Assembly (NCBI GenBank): GCA_002633025.1
Contig: NMRB01001707.1
Span: forward strand, 1-64,000
Reading direction: 5' to 3'
Origin: Notospermus geniculatus
Taxonomy: Eukaryota; Nemertea; Pilidiophora; Heteronemertea; Lineidae
Length of the DNA: 64,000 nt
The notes under the pieces are model-generated. The model was not told the DNA's origin and made no database searches. It saw only the letters and a program-made list of their open reading frames with translations. Made by a program: the position numbers and the translations under genes. Below, in pieces: positions 46,421-57,309 of this stretch. Position 1 is the first letter of the stretch. Each line of letters begins with the position of its first letter.

Positions 46421-46734
46421 AGGAGAAGCCGAATCTTGACCTGAACTCAGTGAAGATGACTTTCAACAGATTTGCAATTGACCGTGTTGCTATTCGAAGG
46501 CACCAACGCCACAGTAATTGTGCATACATGCTTTTAGTAGGCAATAAATTCCCAATGTGAGTCATGTAATCGATTCAAGATGGCGGAGTTCGATTTTCTA
46601 TTCAGACACCTTGGCTGGCACGACAAGTTCGCTTTAACATGTTTAAGAGATGGTAAAATCTTCATCAATATTCTGTTTTCTCTCTAGTCACAAATTGGTA
46701 CCCAAATAGCGTGGAGACCTGTTCTGCTACATTT

Positions 46735-46874
46735 TGGGCCCTATTCAAAAAGGGTGTTCAAGACTTAGACGCGTGTAACTTCGTCAAATGCATGATGGAA
46801 GTGTGTGCATTTAGTGAAGTTACACGCGTATAAGTCTTAATCGCGCGATGATCACCCTTTTTAATACGGCCCTG
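46735..46874. mobile_element. Hairpin MITE, GGGCC-terminus class
   Basis: TTGGGCCCTATTCAAAAAGG left; CCCTTTTTAATACGGCCCTG right; inner 'gcgtgtaacttcgtcaaatg' and inverse. A split relative is at 14888-15240. Confidence 0.82.
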
Positions 46875-47454
46875 CATGTTTTAGCATCTAGCCCTTAGAG
46901 GGTCAGGTTGTCAAAACCAACCTCTCTCCCCTAATTATTTTTAGCTCAGCTGATCGAATCTCATACACAGGTTCCGTACGGATCTATACCAGTCTATCAG
47001 GCTCTGTCACTTGGTCACTATTTCTTGATGTGTCTCGATTGAAAGCCTGAAATTCAATACAGTGGCGCCACCAAACAGGCCGGTAGTGTATCACGTTCTG
47101 GAGGTACTTCGAAGGGCATTTGCACTTCTGTAGAGCACCATACTGCGGCGCTGGGGAGTGTTTGTTCATGAAGTTCAGACTTAAGGTTATGGATGATCGA
47201 GTAAAATACGTTGGGGGTAATAGAGCGGTTGCGCAGCGGCCCGACTCCGACTCCCGACTTCAACTACGAGAATGAATAGCAGTGAGTCCGCTATGGACAT
47301 CCTCGATAAACACGATGTGATAGAAGTTTTCAATTCGTCAAACACCATAAATTGAAGGCAGAAAAATTTGGCCTTATAAATCGGAAGTGCGGATAAACAA
47401 TGAATATCGAAGTCGTAATCCAAGTCGTTGCGACTTGAAACACGACTATAATAA

Positions 47455-47580
47455 GGAGTTCTCGCAAAAGCCCCCGAAACGCCAACGCGAACGCCAAACC
47501 CATTGTTCGGTGCTACGAAGAGAGCACCAAACAAAAGGATAGATGTTCGCGTTGGCGTTTCGGGGGCTTTGCGAAAACTC
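47455..47580. mobile_element. MITE family 'GCAAAGCCCCCGAAACG', copy 2
   Basis: Inverted arms as in copy 1; inner 'ttcggtgctacgaagagagc'. Confidence 0.85.
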
Positions 47581-48061
47581 ATTTGCGATTAACGTGCACT
47601 TCCGATTACAAGTCAAATTTATTCTGCCACAAAGTTATGGCATTTTACGATTTGCAAACGTCTGTCAAATCGATTTTATCAAGGATGTCTACAGCGGACT
47701 GCAATTCATTCTGATAGATGAAGCCGGAGTCGGAGTCGGAAAGCTACGCAACCTACCTAATATGGGCCTAAGGTTACTTGTCACTGTTGGTTCACAAGGT
47801 GACCCTTATTTTCAGCACTGTCTGGCTTGTCTGTGTATGTCTGGCAATATTTTCAGCTATATAACTGTTGTTGAAGGAGCAATGTATTTGAAATTTGTTA
47901 TTTAGTTATATTCTAGTATGGTTGTTTTATGCTGTGAAATTTTTTTGAGATATTTTTTAGGTGTATTTTAGAGCGTATATCGTTTTCTGAACGATAAATT
48001 TTGTAGAAGATGGTGGAATATGATGGCGATTGTATACTTGATTTTATAATACTTAACAAGT

Positions 48062-48349
48062 TTGCCTATTTGTTATAGACTCGGGACCCAGTCGTTGTGT
48101 CGCTCCGGCCGCCGCACTACACTCCACAAACGACTGGGAAAGCAGGCTGCAAAATCAGCGGCTAGCGTACCGACAACAACAACGGATGTGAATGAGTTCA
48201 GCCAATCAGAAACTGCGTCTTCAACGGCCGTCGTCTGCTCTTTGCAAGATGTCAAATCAGCTGATTATATCGCAACTTTCTTCGAGGTCAAGGACGGTAT
48301 CCTGGTGCCTAATTCGATGCTGTGTGCGATAAGCAGTACTTACGGATAA
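48062..48349 (+). CDS. Unassigned open frame, possible exon
   Basis: Follows 'tttgttatag' and reads a Ser/Thr-rich segment then VCSLQDVKSADYIATFFEVK. No domain recognised. It could be an upstream exon of the unknown gene at 48534, but no donor could be fixed. Confidence 0.2.
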   Translation: MPICYRLGTQSLCRSGRRTTLHKRLGKQAAKSAASVPTTTTDVNEFSQSETASSTAVVCSLQDVKSADYIATFFEVKDGILVPNSMLCAISSTYG

Positions 48350-48354
48350 AAAAN

Positions 48355-48475
48355 TTCCTGGGGTAGGTCCCCCAGACCTCGCTCCGCCAAATCGGCGCCG
48401 ACGGCGCGAGAGAGTCCTGGGGCCTCTACCTGCAGAACCCATCCCTCGAAAAAATCCTGGATCCGCCACTGCCGG
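48355..48475. repeat. Short dispersed repeat with N
   Basis: 'ggtaggtcccccagacctc...aatcctggatccgccactgcc'. A similar 'gggggtcccccagaccccc' occurs at 61566. Interrupts the space before the next gene. Confidence 0.5.
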
Positions 48476-48533
48476 TTCTATGAACCAGTGATTCTGACCC
48501 TTTATTCTGGCTTTGTCGGAATAATTCTTCCAG

Positions 48534-49514
48534 GACGGAGCGAGAATTACGTTTCAACTTCAAAAAGTGATCCCGTTCCGGCCACCACTGAAGTTGCTCA
48601 AGGGTAGTTTTTGGTTTACGGACAACGCCACGGGGAAAATAGTGCAGATTCTTCGGCCGATTGACACACCTTATAAGATTGTTGCTGTATATGTCAATAA
48701 GTGGAACTACTTTGAAATCAAGTACAAGAGTTCGCTCTCCGTGTATAAAAAACTTAGGGGCCATGCACCATTTATTTACATGGGTTGTATGGTGTTTTAT
48801 ATTAATAATATCAGACGGAAACAAGTGTGCACGCTTTATAACCTCAAAAGGGGGACATTTGAAGGGAGCGTCATCATACCTAGCACAAATCGATGCATTT
48901 CTGGTGGAGTAATCTATCACATAACTAGAGGATATGAGGGAAAAGTCGTCGTGTATTGCCGGCGAAATTTCGTCCGTGCGAACATATATGACTTAAAAAT
49001 CGCCAACGAAACTGGTCGAGTTCATTTTGTCCTCACAAATGGAAGCTTCATCCCATTGCGTCGCAAACCACAAGTTATCAACAGAAATATTTACATGTTT
49101 ATATATAAATACATCATTGGCTATCTTCTGATCGATAATTACCAGGCAACAATACACCGGATTCGTCAAAAGGAATTCCTAAATCGGTGTGCAAGGAGTA
49201 ATAGTGGCAAATTCGCTTTAAGTAAATTTTCCGAAATGTTGTACTTGATTTGTCTACCGAGGTTGAGAGCCATCGGATTTAGACCGATTGTTCATCCCGC
49301 GGATCCCCTCGTAAAAAAGGAGTTTGGTAAAATCACCTTCACAGAGGCAATTGCAAGCTTTCAGCCCACAATCGTCGATTGGAACCTGGATTGTTACATA
49401 TTCAACCCGATAGATGGCACATTTTTGCATTTAAAACGCTCTCAACAGATGGTGTCAGGCATGCGAGAGTACAGACCTATCAATTCTGCCGAAGTTTACT
49501 ACCTTGTGCAATGA
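48534..49514 (+). CDS. Unknown family 'PFxPP', paralogue A (3' exon)
   Basis: Follows a strong acceptor (TTCTTCCAG at 48525-48533; in-frame TAA just upstream) and stays open for 326 codons to a stop at 49512-49514. Starts DGARITFQLQKVIPFRPPL. Aligns with the gene at 53048: P14-F15 fall at the same distance from the acceptor, followed by VYV...KY, YD..AN.TGRVHF, and EVYYL at the end. Repeating short hydrophobic strands (KVVVYC, ANIYDLKIANETGRVHFVL, YIFNPIDGTFLHL) suggest an all-beta, perhaps propeller, fold. No Met in the first 75 residues, so an upstream exon must carry the start. No signal peptide or membrane segment. Function unknown. Confidence 0.68.
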   Translation, partial: DGARITFQLQKVIPFRPPLKLLKGSFWFTDNATGKIVQILRPIDTPYKIVAVYVNKWNYFEIKYKSSLSVYKKLRGHAPFIYMGCMVFYINNIRRKQVCTLYNLKRGTFEGSVIIPSTNRCISGGVIYHITRGYEGKVVVYCRRNFVRANIYDLKIANETGRVHFVLTNGSFIPLRRKPQVINRNIYMFIYKYIIGYLLIDNYQATIHRIRQKEFLNRCARSNSGKFALSKFSEMLYLICLPRLRAIGFRPIVHPADPLVKKEFGKITFTEAIASFQPTIVDWNLDCYIFNPIDGTFLHLKRSQQMVSGMREYRPINSAEVYYLVQ

Positions 49515-49589
49515 ATATACCGAACACTGTCCTGATTAAAAATACTAGGAGCAAATGCATAAAACCATCATGACGCCCGCAGGTATATA

Positions 49590-49900
49590 TTTAGCTCGGG
49601 AAAGCCCTCCCAGAATGCATTGCTAAAATAGCAATTGTATCACCGTTCACTGCCCGTTTCAGGATTTAGGTTGCATGGGTTTTGGGCAGCAGTAGGCTGT
49701 TTGCCTTTTTTCATTCACCTGAGCTAAAGCCAACTTTGATCTCAAGCAAGTGTTTCTGAAATTTACTCATTATTTACGAGATCATGCCTAAGTTGTGGGA
49801 GCCGCCATCTTGTCAAAATGTCACATGACCCAATTTTGCTCTTGGAGCTGTAGAATGTCGTCGCGAATCCGCCGTAGATCATTAATTTGCTTCACCGGTC
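49590..49900. other. No gene recognised
   Basis: 3' flank of paralogue A. A polyadenylation-like AATAAA was not evident in the first 200 bp. Confidence 0.4.
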
Positions 49901-49904
49901 TTCA

Positions 49905-50212
49905 CAGAAAAAAAAATCAACTCGAGTGGAGACGCAGAGTCTCACTTTAGGGACAAAATGGTTCGAAACACTTTTTGACTCAAAATGAAACAGAAAATAT
50001 TTCGGCGCGAGACAATGTCATCTCGGCCTGAAATATTTTCTCTCAGATCGAGACTGTCAGTATCCCAACCCGAATTTTTTTCTCTCGGAACGAGGTGTCA
50101 TTGTCTCGGGCCGAAATATTTTCTGTTTCATTTTGAGTCAAAAAGTATTTCGAACCGTTTTGTCCCTAAAGTGAGACTTTGAATCTCCACTCGAGTTGAT
50201 TTTTTTTCTGTG
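49905..50212. mobile_element. Foldback element, about 128-bp arms
   Basis: 'aaaatcaactcgagtggaga' through 'gaaacagaaaatatttcggc' is inverted at 50085-50212; short palindromic centre. Confidence 0.82.
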
Positions 50213-50507
50213 TTCGAATGCAAGCTGCCCAGAAGACCGGGTGCCAGTCTAGTGCAATGATATGATATATGTATGATATGACATTTATTTTTGGCCAACC
50301 CTAGAAGAAAAGAATACAAGAAAGTAAATACAGAAAATATGGTCAGGAGCCCAAACAAGATCAGAAGATCGCTTCCGTTTGGGCCCCCTTGAAAGATAGT
50401 TACATTATAAAAATGAATGAACATAAATGAGTTTTAAACTAAAACAAGATTGAAACCAATGACGTCGAAATCGATAGTAATACGATAGGAATATGGATTG
50501 TAATATA

Positions 50508-51253
50508 CCGGCTTATAAAAAAAAACGTCCCACTTTTCAAACTTCAATATCTCCTGAGTTTTGGACCGAATGCAATAAAGCTGCACCAAAATAAAGTGGA
50601 TGACAAGATAAAGAGATGACATGAATATTCGTTTCAATATCCTTCTTGAGTTTGGAATAATGTCCGGAACCAAAATACAAGTCCAGTCGTGCAGTATCAT
50701 AGATGCAAACTCAGTAGTACTATTAAAAAAAAAGAATTAAACTGCTGTATCTCCTGATGTATCATATCAATACCCCTACTGAATGTGGAATGATGTCCAG
50801 TGAAGAAGCACTAGTCAAAAAGTGAAATAAGGAGCAAGAGAAGTTTTAACTCTGCTCACAATCATACCTGAAACAATGATCAATTTGTCCACTGTCATCC
50901 GTGCTAACGAAACTAATTTTCTCCAAAGATTACACAATTGCTGTGCCCTTCAATGCATCTTACCATGGACTAAAAAAATGCTGCCAGAACTGTCTGGGAA
51001 TGGCAATTTGACTGGTGCCAACCCTTTGAGATCGGGTGGTCCTGTTGAATCTACATCTCTGATACTGCACTTTTAGACTTGCATCTTTGTACCGGATGTT
51101 ATTCCATACCCAAGCAGGGTATTGATATGAAATTCACGTCAGCTCTTTATCCTATCGCACCCCAAATTTTGGTGCAGTTACATCTTATTCGATGTTTCAT
51201 GAGATACTGAACTTTGAAAAGTGGGACGTTTTTTTCCTGAATAACCCGATATA
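50508..51253. mobile_element. TIR element with ATCGGGTT end
   Basis: 'aaaaaacgtcccacttttcaa' left and inverse right, with outer right end ATCGGGTTATTCAGGAAAAA (inverse strand). Arms are imperfect over about 250 bp. Shares its terminal pattern with 18846-19672. No transposase frame. Confidence 0.72.
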
Positions 51254-51259
51254 TGACAT

Positions 51260-52340
51260 GGATAGACATAGATTAACTCACAACAAATAAACAAAAAACT
51301 TCACAACGTGGTATAGAATATGTGGAGTTATAATCATTTAAAGTCCTATGTGCACCACAAAAATAAATTCTCACTCCTTTTCAGCTTTGTACAGCATTCA
51401 GAAAGAACTGCATTTTCCTGTTTGTTTCATGAAATTGTGTTTAGTAGTAAGCGAGATACCAAGGATTTTGTCAGTCAAAATCATTGGGCTAAAAACCAAA
51501 CTACGAACTACTTCAAAAATGTAATTATGCTCATTTATTCGTGACATAATTCTAGGGAAAAGATCATTCCAATCTGACCCACCCAGAGTACGCTGGATGC
51601 ATGGTTTCTGCATGATAATTGCATTTTGTTGAATTTCCATCACATACATTTGGTTACTAGGCCACTCTGATCAGGGAAATGACATGTTCATTATGGAAAT
51701 TCCCTGGTGTGACATCACTTAATGAGGCATTCTTACACCATTCTGATTTTAAAATCAACCATAACTTTCTAACCGTTTGGATTTTTTTCACGAAATAAAA
51801 AGCTCTTTCATTGTAATTCTGTGCCAAATGATTATACAAGCTGCAGGACTTTAATATATATACATGTAGTTTTTGTAATAATTAATAAAACCAGGTAAAA
51901 TGTGAGTTGTGAGTTTTTAAGAAACAATTGTAGGAAGAGAGTTAAATACATGTACAATATTATAACGAGGTGAACGTTGTGCGAAACTATGTCTGCAAAA
52001 GGGGGTAATTAAATTTACGTTATTTCATGTTAGGTGAGAATGAATCTGATTATTTGTTCTGAACACGTGGGTCATAAAGTATGATGGGAGGCTGTTGTAA
52101 TAATACTTGTGAAGACGTTTCATTCAATAAGTGAATGCATATCTGGAAGCTCCAGTGAGACTAGAATGGTATGCATGAATCGTCGGACGGAGACGGTGTG
52201 GGCTTCCGAAGGTGTACAAGAGCCTCAACGGACTTAGCAACATCAGTGTCCAGGTGCTACACATGGCGGAGGGACGTTTGTCCAGAAATAGAGGACTAGA
52301 CATGGAGAGAAATTGAAGAAAAGGAGGGCTAGGACTGAAG
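51260..52340. other. No gene recognised
   Basis: AT-rich stretch with short frames only (51320-51839, 52124-52351). Confidence 0.4.
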
Positions 52341-52349
52341 TGCGGAGGC

Positions 52350-52612
52350 AATAAGGGAGTAAGAAATAAAGGTAGAAAATAAGAAGTGGGAAATTTTGGA
52401 ATTTTGCGCGAATTTTTCTATTTCTGAAATTGGGAAAAAAAATTCCCATTTTGAGAAATATCACCCGAAAAATCAGAGAAAATGTCATGTCATTTTACGA
52501 AAATTTCTTAAAATGGGAAATATTTTTCTCCCAGTTTGAGAAATTGAAAAATTCGCGCAAAATTCCAAAATTTCCACCTTCTTATTTTCCACTTTTATTT
52601 CTTACTCACTTT
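52350..52612. mobile_element. Foldback element, about 105-bp arms
   Basis: 'gagtaagaaataaaggtaga...attttgcgcgaattttt' is inverted at 52505-52612. Lies 0.4 kb upstream of paralogue B. Confidence 0.8.
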
Positions 52613-53047
52613 CTTTTTGGTTTTCGAGTGGTCGACTCTTGAAATTCGTTATCATCAGAAGTTGTGGGGGGCCAAAACGGTGGAGAGTTTTAAAGCGAAA
52701 TTGGACAAATCTTGGAATAGTTCAAAATATCTATGTGAATAACTCGGCGAACTATTGTTACACAATTCTAGAGGGAGAGACATATACTAGCGTGTTTACC
52801 CAATTTCGACGCCATGTGACTTTACCCCGTACCCGCGCATCTGCGGAGAGTTATTGCTTCTAACAGTTTGCTGCTGCAGATCAACAGGTCTTTGACCTTC
52901 GATCTTACCAGATGATGATGATGAAGTTAGTAACGTCGATAGGGACGACTGCCCAGAAAGACTGACCCGGCGCTTACACACTTAGTCATCGTGTTTTTCT
53001 ATGTTCTACAATTTAGCTTTGTTAACTTTTTTTCATCATAATTATAG

Positions 53048-54121
53048 GTCGATAAAGTTTACAAGTATAGATTTCACCATCGAATGCCGTTCATTCCACC
53101 AATCAGATCAACGGAACGAGCATTTTCCATATCATTTAGCCAGATCCAGCCATTTATAACGGTGCGTTACGTGGAACACCCGGTGCCTTGGTCGAGAGTT
53201 CTGGTGTACGTTCCACATCGAAATAAACTTTACCGGGTAAAGTATAATTTCACCTACTATCATCGTACTCCTAAAAGTGTCGACATCTGGGGTCAGCAGG
53301 TTCTCGAATACCGTTTCTGCGTACTTTCCAGCGATACCGGAAGGAAGGCTTTCCTCACCGAAATATTGGTCTACCGGCATCAGGTATCGCGTGGGAAGTT
53401 GATTATTAAGTTTCCTATTCCGCCTGAAGAAAAATGCAAGGTATATGATCACACTAAAATAGTAGTCTGCGCCCCAGTTTACAATAACACGCTGGAGACG
53501 TTGACATTAGTTTTGTATTGTCCCGTGTCCGCGCGGACAGGAATGTCTGTGGTGTCCTTTTATGATTTTCACAAGAAATATGCGAATGGAAAAATAGCGT
53601 ATGCTTTCATGCACAATGCAACACTCCAACTGCCCATCAAAATCGTATCGAATTACCCGGGTCGACCCTTGTTGTATTTATTCCGCAAGGCGAAATATCC
53701 CGTTCTCATCTTCAAAAACAAGTATTCTCACTTCGTCCTTATTCTCCATAACTTTGACGCACCACCCACAATATGGCAACGTGAGATTCCAATGCCGAAG
53801 TCTTTTGCAGACGTCTCGATTGCGAACGAGGCGTTGGGGTTGTTCATTGGAAGGTTTTTGTACTTTACGAAAAAGGAACAATCTCATTATTGGGAATATT
53901 TCGGCTTTGAAATGCAGAGGTTTTGTTCATCGAGTTTGAATAAGGATGACGTCATCAGTCTGCTAAGGATACATGTAGAAATGCGCGGGTTAAGTTACGT
54001 TAGCAGACTCAATGTAGGGAGACACGTTATTTTCGACCAAACCAGGAGTGTCCGCTTAATACATGTACGTCGGAAACATAGGATATACGATGAAGTGTAC
54101 ATATTTTCGCCATTGAATTAG
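53048..54121 (+). CDS. Unknown family 'PFxPP', paralogue B (3' exon)
   Basis: Exon follows CATCATAATTATAG (53034-53047); that TAG is itself an in-frame stop, so splicing or an internal start is needed. 357 codons from the acceptor; ATG at 53084 gives 345 residues (MPFIPPIRSTERAFSISF). Matches paralogue A at RMPFIPP, LVYVPHRNKLYRVKY, SFYDFHKKYANGKIAYAFMH, LLYLFRKAKYPVLIF and EVYIF near the end, roughly one residue in four. Like A it is rich in beta-strand-like stretches and aromatic/basic residues, with no membrane segment. Same strand as A, 3.5 kb downstream of it. Function unknown. Confidence 0.72.
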   Translation, partial: VDKVYKYRFHHRMPFIPPIRSTERAFSISFSQIQPFITVRYVEHPVPWSRVLVYVPHRNKLYRVKYNFTYYHRTPKSVDIWGQQVLEYRFCVLSSDTGRKAFLTEILVYRHQVSRGKLIIKFPIPPEEKCKVYDHTKIVVCAPVYNNTLETLTLVLYCPVSARTGMSVVSFYDFHKKYANGKIAYAFMHNATLQLPIKIVSNYPGRPLLYLFRKAKYPVLIFKNKYSHFVLILHNFDAPPTIWQREIPMPKSFADVSIANEALGLFIGRFLYFTKKEQSHYWEYFGFEMQRFCSSSLNKDDVISLLRIHVEMRGLSYVSRLNVGRHVIFDQTRSVRLIHVRRKHRIYDEVYIFSPLN

Positions 54122-54446
54122 ACCAGTGCCGAAATATTTCCCTTCAATATTTAGAGAAGACGCTGGACTCTGGACTGATGTGAACGTCAAAAAAGGCGAA
54201 TCCTTGTCCCCTTGCCCCTCAACTGTCGGTATGACGTCATAATCGGGATTACCCAAGTGCACATCCCAGTTGGAGATAGCTCCTCTGACCGAGGATTGAG
54301 TAGACGTCCATGTAAACAGTAAAACAAAGAACATTTACAGTCGTCCTCAAAATTATTCATACCCCATGAAAAATTATGGGAAAAATATCTAAAAAATATA
54401 CATCAGCTTAACTGGCACGTCTTAGGCTTCATTGAATGACTTTTAA

Positions 54447-54825
54447 AGGGACTAGGAAAAATTTTTCAAGCTTCGGTTATTATAAAATTCTAGTCTTTCA
54501 TGATAAATTCCCACCGTCAATTCACTTTTTCAATTAAGTGTTAATTACTGGCACCCAGACAAATCAGTCATCACCACACCATGGAGCATTCACTGGGAAC
54601 CTAATCAACAGTGTCGCTGTATATATTGTATGGAGCGAGCGTGTACTCTATTATGTTGATTAGGTTCCCAGTGACGTGGTGAATGCTCCATGGTGTGGTG
54701 ATAACTGATTTGTCTGGGTGCCAGAAATTAACACTTAATTGAAAAAGTGAATTGACGGTGGGAATTTATCATGAAAGACTAGCATTTTTTAATAACCGAA
54801 GCTTGAAAAAATTTTCCTAGTCACT
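54447..54825. mobile_element. Nested MITE, TTAA/TAA target
   Basis: AGGGACTAGGAAAAATTTTT and inverse, arms about 165 bp. TTAA on both sides. The opposite arm of the host element (about 55555-55570) is uninterrupted at the same point. Confidence 0.9.
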
Positions 54826-55269
54826 TTAATCGGAATGTACAGAGATTTAAAAAATATGGCCAAAATATCACAGAGATATCACAATTTCAAAATATCATGA
54901 AAAACTCAACTTTTTAAAATTTCAAATATTTGATTCGAAATCGAAATCATATCATCCTATGACCAATTCTAAAAACTGCAGTAAAGAAAGTTTTCGAAAA
55001 TCTCACTTCGATTTTGTGAAATAGGAAAACATCATTTGAATTTTCACATTTGATACTTTGATAATTTCAAGAATTTTGAAAAAAAATCGAATGCCATCAG
55101 GGCCACATAGTCAAATGAAAAAGATCTCAACGTAATTTTCTGAGTTGTTCAATCATATGAGATAGTAATTTCAATAAATGGCAAAAAAATGAAGAAAAAG
55201 GCATCGAAATCACCAGTTTTGCAAAATTATGCCGCAAAATATTTCTTCACAAAGTTTCCATGCTGAGTT

Positions 55270-55414
55270 AGTCGGGAGTTTGAGATCAGCGACTTATCAC
55301 GGATCCTTATATATACGGATTGAAATGTACACAAAATTTGTCCTCTTTGTACAGAATTCTATCCGTATACGTACATGTATAAGGATCCGTGATAAGTCGC
55401 TGATCTCAAACTCC
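55270..55414. mobile_element. Nested hairpin MITE, TAG(T) target
   Basis: GGGAGTTTGAGATCAGCGAC and exact inverse; TAGT on both sides. Confidence 0.85.
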
Positions 55415-55697
55415 CTAGTATCTGTCATGTCTGTACGATATGAAATCAATTTCGAATCAAATATCTGAAATTTTCAAAAGTTACCTTTTTCATGATATTT
55501 TGAAATTGTGATATATCTTTGTGATATTTTGCCAATAATTTTCAATCTCTGTACATTTCGACTAAAAGTCATTAAATGAGGCCCAAGACGTGCAAGTGCA
55601 GCTGTTATGTATTTTCTAAATATTTTTCCTATAATTTTACATAGCGTATGAATAAATTCGAGGTTAACTGTACGGCAATTGATCTGGTCTTGCATAC

Positions 55698-55873
55698 ATG
55701 AATGCAACAGCTCACAAAAAAGCTGAAGAATTAACCCTTGCAGTTCTGAAAATGCTCACTGATTGGCTTTCTCACGATGTGTCAGTTGAGAAAGAATGCA
55801 GAGATGGATTCAGAGCTGTTTGCAGGAACAAGTTTTTCGCAAGGAGCTGCATGAAAAAACAAATTATTACATA
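55698..55873 (+). other. Small open frame, 58 codons
   Basis: MNATAHKKAEELTLAVLKML then VEKECRDGFRAVCRNKFFAR, stop at 55871. Composition is protein-like (amphipathic, Lys/Glu/Cys). No domain recognised; could be an exon remnant or chance. Confidence 0.2.
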
Positions 55874-55879
55874 AGTTTG

Positions 55880-57110
55880 GACCGTCTGGACAAATTGAAT
55901 TCCTGCAAATTTTCACACCTTCCCCATTAAATCCAAGGTCTACTGCAAGTCCAGTTTTCCTGCCAAAAGATCGTCGATGACCAATGCGGCTGTGAAGTGA
56001 GATACGTTATTTATTAAGTAAATATCTCCTTACTGGAAAAACTGTAGCAAACAAATTGATATTATATGATGGAAAAGTGCATTCTTTCTGCATTACAGCC
56101 AAATAGATTATACAGTAATTTAGTCAGGGGTTTCAGAGAAATGGACTTTGAAATATAAAAAGCTCTGTCAGATTATAATGAAGTCGGGCATTTGACGACA
56201 GCGCAAGTCAGATCAGGAGCACTGTACTGTACACTTCACTAACCGAGTTCTCGGGGAAAACTTGATGATAAACTTAGTTTTTTTCATGGGCTCTTTGTTT
56301 TGTTGAAGAGCTGGATTTGGGACATCGATTTTGGGGCGTTCATTAGCGGGAATTTGGCCAACACCGTAGAACGGCGTCGTTTATCGAACCATGCCCAATC
56401 CATATGCAGACCGAACACTGTGGAAATTTCGTAGTGTAAAAGGGACTCAAGATCACACAAGTTATGCTCAATATACATGGTATACATGAATACCCTATGT
56501 TCAGAGAGGCATATTTATTCTAAAAAAACACCACAAAAGTCAATTTACCTTGCCATTCAAACCACCATGGCCAGGTTTAATTCCTTACTAGCACAACCCG
56601 CGCTCCGCGCGAGATGTCGGAGGGTATTTTTGTTTGAATGTGGAATAATTAGTGATCGGGTCTGTGATAAACCCGGCAATGTATAAACGGCTGCAATGTA
56701 TGGAGATGTGTCCCAATCCACATCCTGGGCACCAAGAGAAATCACAAAAAGCAGGGTGCCCGGCCGGGGACCAAGGTTCCAGAAAATTTTTCGAGCCCTG
56801 ACGTAACAGGCGAACAATAGAGTGCCGGTAGCAGATCAATGCGCAGGCAATGTAACAACCATTTTGTTGATCACAGAGCGACTTCCGACGGGTTTTCCTA
56901 GACCGCCACACAAATTTCAACATCAAACTGCCTGCAGGATAGATGCACACAAAGCTAGGCCTAGGGGCTACAATACATATAGGCCTACATGTGCATGCAC
57001 AGGCCAAATCTATTTCCGGTTGTGTAGGCCTACACATTGGCACCAATTGTACGAAAGTAGTCAACAAAATTGCCATTTTGAATTTATTTCAAAGTGTTCT
57101 CCCCTTCCAA
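55880..57110. other. No gene recognised
   Basis: Overlapping short frames on both strands, none with a domain. Confidence 0.4.
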
Positions 57111-57123
57111 TTTATTTATCTTA

Positions 57124-57300
57124 AGGCGGCTATCCACTGGAGAGTTTTTTCGCACAAGTTGGCTCACAATGGGCAATTCACCATTATTTGTTCCTCACGG
57201 CTTACCTATGCTGAGACCAATGACACAAACAACTGCTCGCAGTTGAGTTTCCCATTGAGAGGCAACTTGCGCGAGAAAACTCTCCCGTGGATCGGCACCT
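57124..57300. mobile_element. PIF/Harbinger-like MITE, TTA target
   Basis: AGGCGGCTATCCACTGGAGA and imperfect inverse; TTA at 57121-57123 and 57301-57303. Confidence 0.83.
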
Positions 57301-57309
57301 TTAGTCACA

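Larger units (their letters stand above)
54338..55670. mobile_element. Tc1/mariner-like long-palindrome element with two nested MITEs
   Basis: Left end CAGTCGTCCTCAAAATTATT, right end its diverged inverse; TA at 54336-54337 and 55671-55672. The 'CAAAATTATTCATACCC' start is typical of Tc1-like TIRs. Arms continue through 54826-54960 and 55440-55590. Two foldback MITEs sit inside (54447-54825, 55270-55414). No transposase. Confidence 0.85.

Noticed and set aside
47187-47582. Minus-strand frame of 131 codons
   Set aside because: Its start lies inside a MITE and the rest has no recognisable domain.
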